In this document: piece after piece, positions 25,836 through 34,918 of the stretch | Layout of the letters: every line of letters begins with the position of its first letter | Numbering within the stretch: the first letter of the stretch is position 1 | Assembly: GCF_001277295.1 (NCBI RefSeq) | Contig: NZ_CP011456.1 | Location: forward strand, 4,406,001-4,470,000 | Direction of reading: 5' to 3' | DNA: 64,000 nt | From: Anabaena sp. WA102 | GTDB taxonomy: Bacteria > Cyanobacteriota > Cyanobacteriia > Cyanobacteriales > Nostocaceae | Notes under the pieces: generated by a model | Seen by the model: the letters and a program-made list of their open reading frames with translations, nothing else | Told to the model about the DNA's origin: nothing | Databases searched by the model: none | Program-made: the position numbers and the translations under genes

Positions 25836-26516
25836 ATGGCTGCTCCAAGTTTAGAAGTAATTGCGACTCAGTTAGAAAGTCCAAATTTGCGCGATCGCAT
25901 GGTAGCTCTTGCTAGTTTGCGTCACATATCTGCCGATGATGCAGTCCCTTTAATTAAAAAGGTTCTAGATGATGAATCCCTGCAACTGCGCTCAATGGCA
26001 ATATTCGCTCTAGGAATCAAAAAAACCCCAGAGTGCTATTCTATTCTCGTGAAAATTTTAGAAACAGATCCAGATTATGGCATCCGCGCTGATGCTGCCG
26101 GTGCATTGGGGTATCTAGAAGATAATAGAGCCTTAGAAGTGCTATCACGGGCATTTTATGAAGATACGGACTGGCTAGTGCGATTTAGTGCTGCCGTATC
26201 TTTAGGTAATATCAAAGACCCTCGCGCCCATGATATTCTCATCCAAGCGTTAAATAGCGAAGAAATAGTCATCCAACAAGCGGCTATTTCAGCTTTGGGA
26301 GAAATCCGCGATATAAATTCTGTCACACATATTCTCCGTTTTGCCCAATCAGAGGATTGGTTAGTGCGACAACGACTAGCTGAGGCTTTAGGCAATTTAC
26401 CGACTCCTAAAAGTGTCTCCGCCTTAAAATATCTAGAAAAAGATAGTCATAAAAACGTTGCTGAAGCAGCCAGGATTTCTCTACAAAGACTTGAAGAAAC
26501 CAACAACCTGAGTTGA
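25836..26516 (+). CDS. HEAT-repeat protein of the phycobilisome lyase/NblB type
   Basis: 226 residues made almost entirely of about six HEAT-like repeats of roughly 31 residues, each with a pattern like LRDRMVALASLRHI or VRFSAAVSLGNIKD. This is the PBS_HEAT type seen in phycobilin lyases (CpcE) and in the degradation factor NblB. The length is close to NblB. The next gene is a phycobiliprotein lyase of the CpcS type, which supports a phycobilisome role. NblB or a lyase subunit cannot be decided from sequence alone. Confidence 0.75.
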   Translation: MAAPSLEVIATQLESPNLRDRMVALASLRHISADDAVPLIKKVLDDESLQLRSMAIFALGIKKTPECYSILVKILETDPDYGIRADAAGALGYLEDNRALEVLSRAFYEDTDWLVRFSAAVSLGNIKDPRAHDILIQALNSEEIVIQQAAISALGEIRDINSVTHILRFAQSEDWLVRQRLAEALGNLPTPKSVSALKYLEKDSHKNVAEAARISLQRLEETNNLS

Positions 26517-26520
26517 ACTT

Positions 26521-26648
26521 AAGTAGGTTGGTGTTGAAAATTGTCGTTATGGCAAGGCAAAAGGCAAGAGGCAAGAGGCAAGAGTGAAGAGGGTTTGGGC
26601 GATTTTACATTTCTTTACACAGTTTGGTTTTATTGTGTTCACCTACTT
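26521..26648 (-). mobile_element. 128-bp miniature element, family B copy 1 (AGTAGGTG ends)
   Basis: The ends AAGTAGGTTGGTG and, inverted, AAGTAGGTGAACACAATAAA are flanked by TA on both sides, as for an IS630/Tc1-type target. The interior contains AGGCAAG heptamers. Sister copies are at 27505, 39959, 50381 and 52668. This copy is inverted relative to the others. Confidence 0.85.
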
Positions 26649-26664
26649 AAAGTCGCCTCCTAGT

Positions 26665-26705
26665 TTTTATTGACACTTCCCGGTCTAAAGACGCGGGTCT
26701 CTTAT
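26665..26705 (-). mobile_element. solo right end of an IS200/IS605-type (TnpB) element
   Basis: On the minus strand, CCCGCGTCTTTAGACCGGG is followed by AAGTGTCAA. This is nearly the same hairpin and terminal sequence as in the tnpB remnant at 44840-45140. No tnpB reading frame accompanies it. Confidence 0.6.
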
Positions 26706-26749
26706 AATAAAAGGCATTGTTAAAATTGTGATGCAGGACAACTTTATTT

Positions 26750-27316
26750 ATGAACATTGAAGAATTTTTTGAATTAAGTGCTGGAAAGTGGTTTTCCCAT
26801 CGCACCAGTCACCATTTAGCGTTCAAGCAGTCAGAAGACGGCAAATCAGACATTGTAATTGAGATGTTAGCCGCTGATCATCCAGAAGTAATTAAACTGT
26901 GTGAACAGTATGAAATTGCGCCAAATACGGCTTCCTGTGGGGCGCGAGTTATCTGGAATGGCACAATGGAATGGGATGAAGAAAAACATCAGGGTTCGAC
27001 TGTTTTAGTCACAGTCCCCAATACAGATAACCCAGATGAAGGTAAATTACTCCGAGAAATGGGTTATGCCGAAAAAGCCCCCGTTGCTGGTAGCTATAAA
27101 ATCGGTGACGATGGTGCTTTAACTCTAATTACTGAGTATGAAACCATGTGGTCTGAAGAAAGACTATGGTTTGCCAGTCCTAATTTACGGATGCGAGTAA
27201 GTGTGCTAAAGCGTTTTGGTGGCTTTAGTATGGCTTCCTTCACTTCTGAAATCCGTATGGGTAGCACAGATGCTTCTAAAAAGGCTACTGAAGCCGCTAA
27301 TTCACAAAAATCCTAG
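26750..27316 (+). CDS. cpcS: phycobiliprotein lyase, CpcS/CpeS family
   Basis: Attaches phycocyanobilin to the conserved cysteine of phycobiliprotein subunits. 188 residues of a lipocalin-like beta barrel, with FFELSAGKWFSHRTSHHLAF, AADHPEVIKLCEQYEI, MEWDEEKHQGST and EERLWFASPNLRMRVSVLK, all typical of CpcS. The C-terminal tail (DASKKATEAANSQKS) is variable. The upstream neighbour is the HEAT-repeat protein, with a miniature element and a TnpB end now between them, so cotranscription may be disturbed. Confidence 0.9.
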   Translation: MNIEEFFELSAGKWFSHRTSHHLAFKQSEDGKSDIVIEMLAADHPEVIKLCEQYEIAPNTASCGARVIWNGTMEWDEEKHQGSTVLVTVPNTDNPDEGKLLREMGYAEKAPVAGSYKIGDDGALTLITEYETMWSEERLWFASPNLRMRVSVLKRFGGFSMASFTSEIRMGSTDASKKATEAANSQKS

Positions 27317-27348
27317 ACTAAGTAGTGAGACAGAATTAATTACACAAT

Positions 27349-27444
27349 GTCATTGCGTAAGCGTTACGTGGCGTTAGCCATATGGAACGAAGTGAAATGA
27401 AGCAATTCCAAGGGTTGTGATTGCTTCCCTTCGCTCGCAATGAC
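27349..27444. repeat. fold-back repeat (GTCATTGCG ends)
   Basis: GTCATTGCG at the left pairs with CGCAATGAC at the right; inner GAAGCAATT/GATTGCTTC arms extend the fold. It is a dispersed intergenic repeat of a type common in cyanobacteria. Confidence 0.7.
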
Positions 27445-27504
27445 TGTAAATATTTTTGTCCAATTACTTACAATATTGAGGTTGGTAATGGGTCATTGGT
27501 AATT

Positions 27505-27643
27505 AAGTAGGTCAACACAATAAAACCAAACTGTGTAAAGAAATGTAAAATCGCCCAAACCCTCTTCACTCTTCACTCTTCACTCTTCACTCTTCACTCT
27601 TCACTCTTCACTCTTGCCTCTTGCCTCTTGCCTCTTGCCTCTT
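27505..27643 (+). mobile_element. family B miniature element copy 2, right end replaced by heptamer array
   Basis: The left half (AAGTAGGTCAACACAATAAA and following) is the same as in the other copies. The right half has turned into an array of CTTCACT and CTTGCCT units, and the terminal repeat is lost. Confidence 0.8.
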
Positions 27644-27651
27644 AATTACAT

Positions 27652-29130
27652 TTATATATGCAACAAATTAGCTAAAACTTTGGGTAATGGTAAAACAATC
27701 AACAGTAACAAAGCCATTGATATTAATCCCATAAAATCACGTTTATTATCTAATTCCGTGACATCGTTTAAAGCAGGTTCGTCAACTAAGGGAACAAATA
27801 ATAAAATAATTGCCCAAAATAAAAATTCTTCTCGGATAAACGAAAGCATTAGTAATAATAATCTGGCAACTTGACCAATAATCACAGCAGTTCGTTGTCC
27901 AAACATAGCATGAACAATGTGACCACCATCTAATTGTCCCACAGGCATCAAATTTAATGCGGTGACAATTAATCCTAAGAAACCTGCAACTGCAACTGGA
28001 TGTAAATCAATGGCAGATTTTGCAGTTAATTCACTTCCTAAAGCCAACTTTGAGAGTAAAGCTAATAGAATCGAATATTTAGGATTGAGTGCATTGGGGT
28101 TTAAAAGTCCGGTTTTTTCGGGTAAAGCTACTATTTCTGAATGAGCTAAACCCCAAATTAATAAAGGTATAGTCATAATAAATCCTGCCAATGGACCAGC
28201 AATACTCACATCAAATAACGCTTTGCGGTGAGGTATGGGACTCTGGATTTTAATAAAAGCACCAAATGTGCCTAAGAAAAAAGGTATAGGAATAAAATAG
28301 GGTAATGTGGTGCGAATTTTGTAGAATTTCGCTGTTAGATAATGACCTAGTTCGTGAGTTCCTAAGATAGTTATTAAGCCCAAAGCATAGGGTAAACCCT
28401 GAAAAAATAATGTGAAATCAGATTCTAGTTGGGTGATATTAAAACCCGCAATTTTCAAGCCGATAAAAGTGGTGCTGAATAAAGTTGCTACTAACAATAG
28501 TAATGCTAAGACTGGTTCGGAAATTTTTTCTGCGTCTTGTTGGTTATTTGGTTTAACTGCTTGAGGATTGGGAACTAATACAAAGAAGGGTTTATCATTC
28601 ATCCCTTCTTGAAATATGACTAAAAAGCGATCGCCAAATTGTCCTTCAATATTAGTTTTAATTTGCTCATAAGCCGCACTAGCCATAGTTCGCAACTGTC
28701 CCCGACAAATTACTGCTTGGGGACGATACTCAATATTTTGCACATAATAGACAGACCAAGGAAAGCAGTTTCGCAGTCGGCTTTCTTCTGCTAAGTCTAT
28801 GGGACGGACAGGTGCTGTTTCTACAGGAGGAGTATTATTGGATGGTGATAGATTTTCTGGAGATTGATTTTCTGGATTTACGGGTAATTGCCGACCCCGA
28901 TTAAACAATACCCAATATAATAATAAACAACCTCCCGATACCCAAAGAATGAGTGCTGATGGGGGAGCTTGTTTAGGACCATATATCAGCGTCCAACCAG
29001 TCAATACAAATGCAGGTGTCATTAAAACCAACCACAATAACCATACAGGGGTTCTTGTAGCCCGTGCAACGCTCTGTTGCATCATTAAATAAGTCAATGA
29101 CCCCAGAAGGAGGAGAAACCAAAATGCCAT
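27652..29130 (-). CDS. site-2-protease family membrane metalloprotease (M50)
   Basis: A 492-residue intramembrane zinc protease. Two or three membrane segments occupy the N-terminal 80 residues. A soluble domain with proline/asparagine-rich spacer follows. The catalytic core has GTHELGHYLTAKF (HExxH in a membrane helix) and the third ligand in NLMPVGQLDGGHI. Further hydrophobic helices complete the C-terminus. It likely cleaves membrane-bound regulatory proteins. The stop lies at the edge of the heptamer array. Confidence 0.9.
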   Translation of the reverse strand: MAFWFLLLLGSLTYLMMQQSVARATRTPVWLLWLVLMTPAFVLTGWTLIYGPKQAPPSALILWVSGGCLLLYWVLFNRGRQLPVNPENQSPENLSPSNNTPPVETAPVRPIDLAEESRLRNCFPWSVYYVQNIEYRPQAVICRGQLRTMASAAYEQIKTNIEGQFGDRFLVIFQEGMNDKPFFVLVPNPQAVKPNNQQDAEKISEPVLALLLLVATLFSTTFIGLKIAGFNITQLESDFTLFFQGLPYALGLITILGTHELGHYLTAKFYKIRTTLPYFIPIPFFLGTFGAFIKIQSPIPHRKALFDVSIAGPLAGFIMTIPLLIWGLAHSEIVALPEKTGLLNPNALNPKYSILLALLSKLALGSELTAKSAIDLHPVAVAGFLGLIVTALNLMPVGQLDGGHIVHAMFGQRTAVIIGQVARLLLLMLSFIREEFLFWAIILLFVPLVDEPALNDVTELDNKRDFMGLISMALLLLIVLPLPKVLANLLHI

Positions 29131-29294
29131 ATTATTTTCACTATGTTTAATAAAATGCCTTACCTGTAATTTTTGCTACAGATTTTAATTATAAGCAAGA
29201 CTGCACGCCTTAATTTTTCAATCACAGTTCACAGTCATGGTGAATACACTGTAACCTGATTGTTCACCACTCCTCAGTTTGAGTTTTTTCATTT

Positions 29295-30005
29295 ATGTCT
29301 TCTTTTCCCCAGCAGTCGAGTTACAAGACTAAACCACCACGTTCTATCTTGACAAAAAGCCTGTCAACGCCAGAAAATCCTCTGATTTTTACGAATAACA
29401 GTATTTTTGCCTTTCCACCTAATCGGGACACTTTAGGAGGGACATCTTACTTCATTATCGGCAATGAAGGAAATATTCTCATAGATTGCCCAGCTTTAGA
29501 ACAAATAAACCAGGATTTTTTGTCCTTACATGGGGGAATTCGGTGGTTTTTTATCAGTCATCGTGGTGCTATTGGTAAAGCCGCAGAATATCAGCAAATC
29601 TTAAATTGCGAAATTCTCATCCAAGAACAAGAAGCCTATTTATTGCCCGGTTCAACTGTCACCACTTTTACTGATGAGTTCACTCTCAATGCCACAACGC
29701 AAATAATTTGGACACCAGGCCATTCTCCAGGCTCTTCTTGTTTATATTATCGTGAATTTGATGGCGTGTTATTTTCGGGGCGGCATTTACTTCCTAACCA
29801 GCATGGTGAACCTATGCCACTACGCACTTCTAAAACTTTTCATTGGCTACGACAACTTAAAAGCGTTAAGTTATTAAGCGATCGCTTCACACCACAAACT
29901 TTAACTTATTTATGCCCTGGCGCTAATACAGGCTACCTTAGAGGTAAATCCTGTATAGACCAAGCTTACCAAAAAATCACCAACTTGAATTTAGGTGACA
30001 GGTGA
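29295..30005 (+). CDS. metallo-beta-lactamase-fold protein with altered metal ligands
   Basis: 236 residues of the MBL fold: GGTSYFIIGNEGNILIDCPA, WTPGHSPGSSCLY and VLFSGRHLLP. The usual HxHxDH motif reads FISHRGAIGKAAEY, keeping only one His, and the aspartate normally found in the FSGD-like motif is Arg. Metal binding and hydrolase activity are therefore doubtful. It may be a degenerate, non-catalytic member conserved in cyanobacteria. It stands alone, and a heptamer array follows the stop. Confidence 0.75.
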   Translation: MSSFPQQSSYKTKPPRSILTKSLSTPENPLIFTNNSIFAFPPNRDTLGGTSYFIIGNEGNILIDCPALEQINQDFLSLHGGIRWFFISHRGAIGKAAEYQQILNCEILIQEQEAYLLPGSTVTTFTDEFTLNATTQIIWTPGHSPGSSCLYYREFDGVLFSGRHLLPNQHGEPMPLRTSKTFHWLRQLKSVKLLSDRFTPQTLTYLCPGANTGYLRGKSCIDQAYQKITNLNLGDR

Positions 30006-30045
30006 CAGTTAAGAGGGAATAGGGAATAGGGAATAGGGAAAGAAA

Positions 30046-30150
30046 TTCCTACCAATTACCAATTACCAATTACCCATTACCAATTACCAATTACCAATTA
30101 CCAATTACCCATTACCCATTACCAATTACCCATTACCAATTACCCATTAC
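30046..30150. repeat. heptamer tandem repeat (ACCAATT / ACCCATT)
   Basis: About 14 units mixing TTACCAA and TTACCCA. It overlaps the 3' end of the ctpA coding region, so the C-terminal residues LVMGNW are partly encoded by the array. Confidence 0.85.
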
Positions 30151-31386
30151 CAAATTCTTACTCAAAAGTTCTACAGCCGCCTGATATTGAGTATCTGTCT
30201 TTGTGCCGATTTGTTCCCGGTTAAGTGATGGTTGGGAAATAATTTGATCAGGCTTAATTCCCAACTTATTAATATCTCGATGGTTAGGAGTTTCATATTT
30301 AGCAATTGTCACCGCCAAACCAGAACCGTCGGACAATTCAAACAAAGATTGAATTAAACCCTTACCAAAAGTTGTTTCCCCAATTAATTGGGCGCGATGA
30401 TTATCTTGTAATGCACCCGCGAGAATTTCGCTGGCACTGGCAGTTCCTTTATTAACGAGAATTACTAAAGGATCTGTCGTTAAAGCCGATCCAAAGGCTT
30501 CATAGGTTCCCTGAATGCCTTGACGGTTGGCAGTGTAAACGATTGTGCCAGAGTCTAACCATAAACGAGCAGTTTCAATTCCTGCTTGTAAGAGTCCACC
30601 GGGATTATTTCTTAAATCAAGAATATAGGCAGACGCGCCTTTTTTTTCTAAAATAGAAATAGCTTGTGCCAACTCAGTAACAGCATTGGCACTAAATTGA
30701 CTCAGTGATAGATAGCCAATCTTGGTTCCTTGGGGGGATAATCGTAAATCAAAAACAACAGGATTCAGCGAAATGCGATCGCGCACCAAGATAACCTCCT
30801 GATCCTGTTCTCCTTCCCTGCCAATTAAAAGCGTAACCACGCTGCCTCTTAATCCACGCATCTGCGCCGCCGCCTCATCAAGAGTCAGATTCTCTGTAGA
30901 TAAACCCTCAATCTTCAAGATGCGATCGCGTGGTTTTAAACCCGCCCTATCCGCCGGAGAATTATTAATGGGTGTAATCACCTCCAAAACACCAGTTTGG
31001 GGATTGAGAGTAATTTGTAATCCCACACCAGTTAACTCTCCAGAAGTGCTAACTTGCAAACTGCGATATTTCTCAGGATCAAGAAACCGGGTAAAAGGAT
31101 CATCCAAACTCTTTAGCATCGCCTGAATAGTAGTATAGGCTGCTTCATGATTAGCAAAATGTCCTTTTAACGCATTTTGTCGCACATCAAGCCAGCTTTG
31201 ATGGTTAAAAGTTCCATCCAAATAAGAGCGATTAACAATTCGCCATACTTCATAAACTAACTTCTGTTCTGGAGTCAAAGCCGAAGCCGGCGGAACATAT
31301 CCTGCAAACACCAAACCAAAAAGCAATAGCAGTAAGCATCCTAGCCGCCAAACCCGTTTGTGAATGAACCCTAATTTCAGTGCCAT
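30133..31386 (-). CDS. ctpA: carboxyl-terminal processing protease (S41)
   Basis: A 417-residue periplasmic/lumenal serine protease. There is an N-terminal signal (hydrophobic LGCLLLLLFGLVFAGYVPPASA) and a PDZ domain (LTGVGLQITLNPQTGVLEV ... ADRAGLKPRDRILKIEG). The catalytic core is GTASASEILAGALQDNHRA with the active Ser and GETTFGKG with the general-base Lys. CtpA matures the D1 protein of photosystem II. The symbol is chosen partly because the gene is divergent from petB, an arrangement reported for ctpA in cyanobacteria. CtpB/CtpC paralogues cannot be excluded. The C-terminal codons run into a heptamer array. Confidence 0.85.
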   Translation of the reverse strand: MALKLGFIHKRVWRLGCLLLLLFGLVFAGYVPPASALTPEQKLVYEVWRIVNRSYLDGTFNHQSWLDVRQNALKGHFANHEAAYTTIQAMLKSLDDPFTRFLDPEKYRSLQVSTSGELTGVGLQITLNPQTGVLEVITPINNSPADRAGLKPRDRILKIEGLSTENLTLDEAAAQMRGLRGSVVTLLIGREGEQDQEVILVRDRISLNPVVFDLRLSPQGTKIGYLSLSQFSANAVTELAQAISILEKKGASAYILDLRNNPGGLLQAGIETARLWLDSGTIVYTANRQGIQGTYEAFGSALTTDPLVILVNKGTASASEILAGALQDNHRAQLIGETTFGKGLIQSLFELSDGSGLAVTIAKYETPNHRDINKLGIKPDQIISQPSLNREQIGTKTDTQYQAAVELLSKNLVMGNW

Positions 31387-31780
31387 CTCAGACTTAAATT
31401 CCCTAAAAATTTCTGTAATGCTCAGTTGCTGATGAAATCTATCTCTCGACTATGTTACTTTTTTTATAGAAGAAGTGCATTCTTCTCATAAAGTTGCTAG
31501 TCCAAATTTATGAGCTGCCCATTCTTCCTGATCAACGATAAAATCATCTTTGGAGTCAACATAGTTAGCGTTGGCTCGTAAAGACAAGAAGACGGGAAGA
31601 TTTATCAAAAATAGGGTGAGTTACACCCAAATCTACGCTCGTGGACAAATAGAACCCCATTCTCTTGGATGAAGCGAGAAGCGAACCCTCTAACTGAGGT
31701 TAGTTGAATAGTCATGGCTGACTAAGCTTCGCATAACAAAACTTATCAACCGCAATCTATTTTTAGGACTTTAAGATTGT
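31387..31780. promoter_or_regulatory. divergent promoter region of ctpA and petBD
   Basis: A 394-bp spacer between two divergently transcribed photosynthesis-related genes. Both promoters must lie here, but I cannot place -10 boxes with confidence. No frame or repeat of note. Confidence 0.45.
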
Positions 31781-32428
31781 ATGGCTAACGTCTATGACTG
31801 GTTTGAGGAACGCTTGGATCTCCAAGAAATTGCTGATGATATCACCACCAAATACGTTCCTCCCCACGTTAACATCTTCTACTGTTTAGGTGGAATTACC
31901 CTAGTATGCTTCCTGATCCAGTTCGCCACCGGATTTGCGATGACATTCTACTACAAACCTACAGTTGCTGAAGCTTTCTCTTCTGTCGAGTACATCATGA
32001 ATGAAGTCAACTTCGGTTGGTTAATTCGCTCCATTCACCGCTGGTCAGCCAGCATGATGGTATTAATGATGATTCTCCACACATTCCGCGTTTATCTAAC
32101 CGGTGGCTTCAAAAAGCCCCGCGAATTAACCTGGATCAGTGGTGTTATCCTCGCAGTTATCACCGTTTCCTTCGGTGTAACAGGCTACTCTCTGCCTTGG
32201 GATCAAGTTGGTTACTGGGCTGTAAAAATTGTTAGTGGTGTACCAGAAGCCATTCCCGTAGTCGGCGTTCTCATCTCCGATTTACTCCGTGGTGGTTCTA
32301 GTGTTGGTCAAGCTACACTTACCCGCTACTATAGCGCTCACACCTTCGTTCTTCCTTGGTTAATTGCCGTCTTCATGTTGTTCCACTTCCTGATGATTCG
32401 CAAACAAGGTATTTCTGGACCTTTGTAA
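31781..32428 (+). CDS. petB: cytochrome b6
   Basis: A core subunit of the cytochrome b6f complex in the thylakoid membrane. 215 residues, the standard length. C35 (NIFYCLGG) is the covalent haem c' site. The haem-binding histidines lie in RSIHRWSASMMVLMMILHTF and in the YSAHTFVLPWLIAVFMLFHF helix. Four membrane helices. The first gene of petB-petD. Confidence 0.98.
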   Translation: MANVYDWFEERLDLQEIADDITTKYVPPHVNIFYCLGGITLVCFLIQFATGFAMTFYYKPTVAEAFSSVEYIMNEVNFGWLIRSIHRWSASMMVLMMILHTFRVYLTGGFKKPRELTWISGVILAVITVSFGVTGYSLPWDQVGYWAVKIVSGVPEAIPVVGVLISDLLRGGSSVGQATLTRYYSAHTFVLPWLIAVFMLFHFLMIRKQGISGPL

Positions 32429-32609
32429 TCAAAGTTGTTAGCAAATAGGCAAAACTTGTGTTTCCAGATCATCGTAGTTTGTTTTAAACTAAAGAGAAAA
32501 TAACTTGTAGTTGTAGACATAAACTACTATCGGAAACTTGAGCTAGTTGCATTGTTAACAGCTTCCACCAATACTTTAACTTCACTTCAGCCGGAGAGCG
32601 CATTTAAAA

Positions 32610-33092
32610 ATGTCAACCCAAAAAAAACCGGATCTGAGCGATCCCAAATTGAGAGCTAAACTTGCCCAAGGCATGGGTCACAATTACTATGGTGAACCTG
32701 CTTGGCCCAACGATTTGCTCTATATATTCCCAGTCGTCATTATGGGTTCTTTCGCCTGTATTGTGGCTCTAGCAACTCTAGATCCCGCGATGATCGGTGA
32801 ACCAGCCAATCCTTTCGCTACTCCTTTGGAAATTTTGCCAGAGTGGTACTTATATCCTGTATTCCAAATTCTCCGCTCACTACCTAGTAAACTATTAGGT
32901 GTGTTAGCAATGGCTGCTGTACCCTTGGGATTAATTCTCGTTCCCTTTTTGGAAAACGTGAATAAGTTCCAAAACCCCTTCCGTCGTCCCGTAGCAACAA
33001 CAGTATTTCTTTTTGGTACTCTTGTTACCATCTGGTTAGGTATTGGTGCTGCAATGCCATTAGACAAATCCTTAACTTTAGGATTATTCTAA
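32610..33092 (+). CDS. petD: cytochrome b6f complex subunit IV
   Basis: 160 residues, standard length, with three membrane helices. Quinol-oxidation-site motif PEWYLYPVFQILRSLP is intact. It follows petB by 181 bp on the same strand, as usual in cyanobacteria, and would be cotranscribed. Upstream of the ATG at 32610 is GGAGAG, a plausible ribosome-binding site. Confidence 0.98.
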   Translation: MSTQKKPDLSDPKLRAKLAQGMGHNYYGEPAWPNDLLYIFPVVIMGSFACIVALATLDPAMIGEPANPFATPLEILPEWYLYPVFQILRSLPSKLLGVLAMAAVPLGLILVPFLENVNKFQNPFRRPVATTVFLFGTLVTIWLGIGAAMPLDKSLTLGLF

Positions 33093-33355
33093 GGTAGTTA
33101 AAGTTAACACTAAATCTAGTAGCGTCTGTGATTTTTAGGAGTATATACAGGATAATATCTGACAAACAAATAGCCATAATTATTTGATGGTCTAATTGTT
33201 ACTGGTATTTTAAAACAGATATACTTTTGAAGATCAACAGACGCTAAGGAATGAGGATTAAATAAAGTGCAAATCTTGTTAGATGTAATCTAACTAATGT
33301 TAGACGGTCGTTATCAAGAATTGTAAGTTAATAAATCCACGTTCCTAACTGAACT

Positions 33356-33485
33356 AGTAGTCTGTCAACCCGAAAATGACGCGTGAAGGCAAGCAGGGGG
33401 AGAAGAGAGGCACCGGGGCAGAGGAGGGAAGAACAGAAGTTTTTTCCGATCATTACCCGTCAAAATAAATTTGACGAACTACTAG
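33356..33485 (+). mobile_element. 130-bp miniature element, family C copy 1 (TAGTAGTCTGTCAA ends)
   Basis: The left end TAGTAGTCTGTCAA and the right end TTGACGAACTACTA form an imperfect terminal inverted repeat. Internal TGACGCGTGAAGGC and TTACCCGTCAAAAT stretches match copy 2 at 34791-34918, which lies in the opposite orientation. No coding capacity. Confidence 0.75.
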
Positions 33486-33513
33486 AATTGCGGGAAGATT
33501 ATTTCACATTAAC

Positions 33514-33634
33514 AATACCTTGTCCAAATTAGAAAAAGCCTTGATTTGTAGGTTGGGTTGAAGCATGAAACCCAACAAATGCGTTGGGTTGCGCTGTCGC
33601 TTAACCCAACCTATAGGAAATGGACAAGGTATTG
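33514..33634 (+). mobile_element. 121-bp miniature element, family D copy 1 (CAATACCTTGTCCA ends)
   Basis: The terminal inverted repeat is CAATACCTTGTCCA / TGGACAAGGTATTG. The interior is made of GGTTGGGTT and AACCCAACC palindromic units. Related copies are at 52095-52238 and 52478-52623. Confidence 0.82.
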
Positions 33635-33772
33635 ATTAATGATGAGGATAGAGTTAAAACCAAAGTATTTAGTTTTATCTCTAATCTAATCATCACCATT
33701 CCTAAATGTGAACTTCTCAAATCACAAAAAACACCACTACTGTTCAATTACTTTCTATTTAAGTCACGGTCA

Positions 33773-34219
33773 ATGCTTAGCATAGTGCAGCAAGACCATC
33801 GGACGGTAAGGAGCGATCTTAAGCTCTTAAATCCAGTACAACAATGGTTTGAAGAATTCTGTCAGCAATATTTACCTAAATATGGCTGGTCAGATAGCCA
33901 ACTTTATCGTCTCAACCTAGCTTTAGCAGAAGGTTTTACCAACGCAGTTCGTCATGCTCATCATGCTTTACCACCGGAAACAACTATAGAAATTCAAGTC
34001 AGTTTATGGACTGATAGGCTAGAGGTGAGAATTTGGGATTACGGAAAACCATTTAATCCCGATGTAATCACTGAGCCAGAACCGGGGACTCTACAAGTGG
34101 GTGGATATGGATGGTTTTTACTCCGCCGCTTGGCGGATAAAGTTGTATATGAACGTGATTCAGATAGTAGAAATTGCCTGTTAATTGTTAAATATTGTTT
34201 AGAAGAACGGCAAAATTAA
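33773..34219 (+). CDS. anti-sigma factor / RsbW-type serine kinase
   Basis: 148 residues with a GHKL ATPase fold: LNLALAEGFTNAVRHAHHAL (N box), LEVRIWDYGKPFNP (G1) and VGGYGWFLLRRLADKVVY (G2). Proteins of this kind bind or phosphorylate anti-sigma antagonists. The open frame extends up to 33620, but that longer start falls inside a miniature element, and MLSIVQQDHRTV is the natural N-terminus, so 33773 is chosen. No antagonist (SpoIIAA-like) gene is adjacent. Confidence 0.8.
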   Translation: MLSIVQQDHRTVRSDLKLLNPVQQWFEEFCQQYLPKYGWSDSQLYRLNLALAEGFTNAVRHAHHALPPETTIEIQVSLWTDRLEVRIWDYGKPFNPDVITEPEPGTLQVGGYGWFLLRRLADKVVYERDSDSRNCLLIVKYCLEERQN

Positions 34220-34378
34220 AAATTAGTGAGCTAATCGGCATTTAAAAGTCAAAATAATTACATTTTTAGTTATTTTGTGGTGTTTGCTATAATCAGAGAA
34301 AACTAAAAAACCTTTTTTCTCTACGAAGAAATAATTTTTAAAGAAGAATTAATATTTTATTAGCACAGAGAAAGAGAC

Positions 34379-34750
34379 ATGACCTTTAAAAACTTGCAAT
34401 TTAATTTTGAGAAAATCCGCCCCTGGCTAACCCTGTTAGCGATCGCCTGGTTATTAGCATCATTGGGATTGGGCTGGTTAGTTAATTCCTTGGTAATTAT
34501 TTTGGGTTTATTGTTTCTTTTGCCTGTGATAGCATTCTTTGGGTTTCGCTGGTGGTTACAAAAGAATTTAGTTACTAACCAGTGTCCTGTATGTGGATAT
34601 GAATTAACAGGGGTAAATAACAGTCAAGTACAATGTGCTAACTGTGGTGAACAACTATTAGTTAAAAACTTTCAATTTCAACGCTTCACACCAGAAGGAA
34701 CAATTGATGTGAAAGCCGTTGAAGTGCAATCCCAATCACTGGAAGATTAG
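34379..34750 (+). CDS. small membrane protein with C-terminal zinc ribbon
   Basis: 123 residues. Two close hydrophobic segments (about 17-35 and 38-56) are followed by a zinc ribbon CPVCGYELTGVNNSQVQCAN with CANCG. The C-terminal 35 residues are polar. I recognise no named family. A long AT-rich leader precedes it. Confidence 0.7.
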   Translation: MTFKNLQFNFEKIRPWLTLLAIAWLLASLGLGWLVNSLVIILGLLFLLPVIAFFGFRWWLQKNLVTNQCPVCGYELTGVNNSQVQCANCGEQLLVKNFQFQRFTPEGTIDVKAVEVQSQSLED

Positions 34751-34787
34751 GAAGTTGTCAGTTGTCAGTTGTCAGTTGTCAGTTGGA
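34750..34787. repeat. heptamer tandem repeat (GTTGTCA)
   Basis: Four units of AGTTGTC directly after the zinc-ribbon gene, adjacent to family C copy 2. Confidence 0.8.
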
Positions 34788-34790
34788 ATA

Positions 34791-34918
34791 TAGTAGTTCG
34801 TCAAATTTATTTTGACGGGTAATAATAGGAAAAACTTCTGTTTTCCCTCCCCTACTCCCCTACCCCTCTTCTCCCCCTACTTGCCTTTACCCGTCATTTT
34901 TGGATTGACAGACCACTA
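34791..34918 (-). mobile_element. 128-bp miniature element, family C copy 2
   Basis: Same family as 33356-33485, inverted: TAGTAGTTCGTCAAATTTAT at the left and TTGACAGACCACTA at the right. Its right end supplies the stop codon of rimI. The interior has a pyrimidine-rich CTCCCC tract. Confidence 0.78.
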
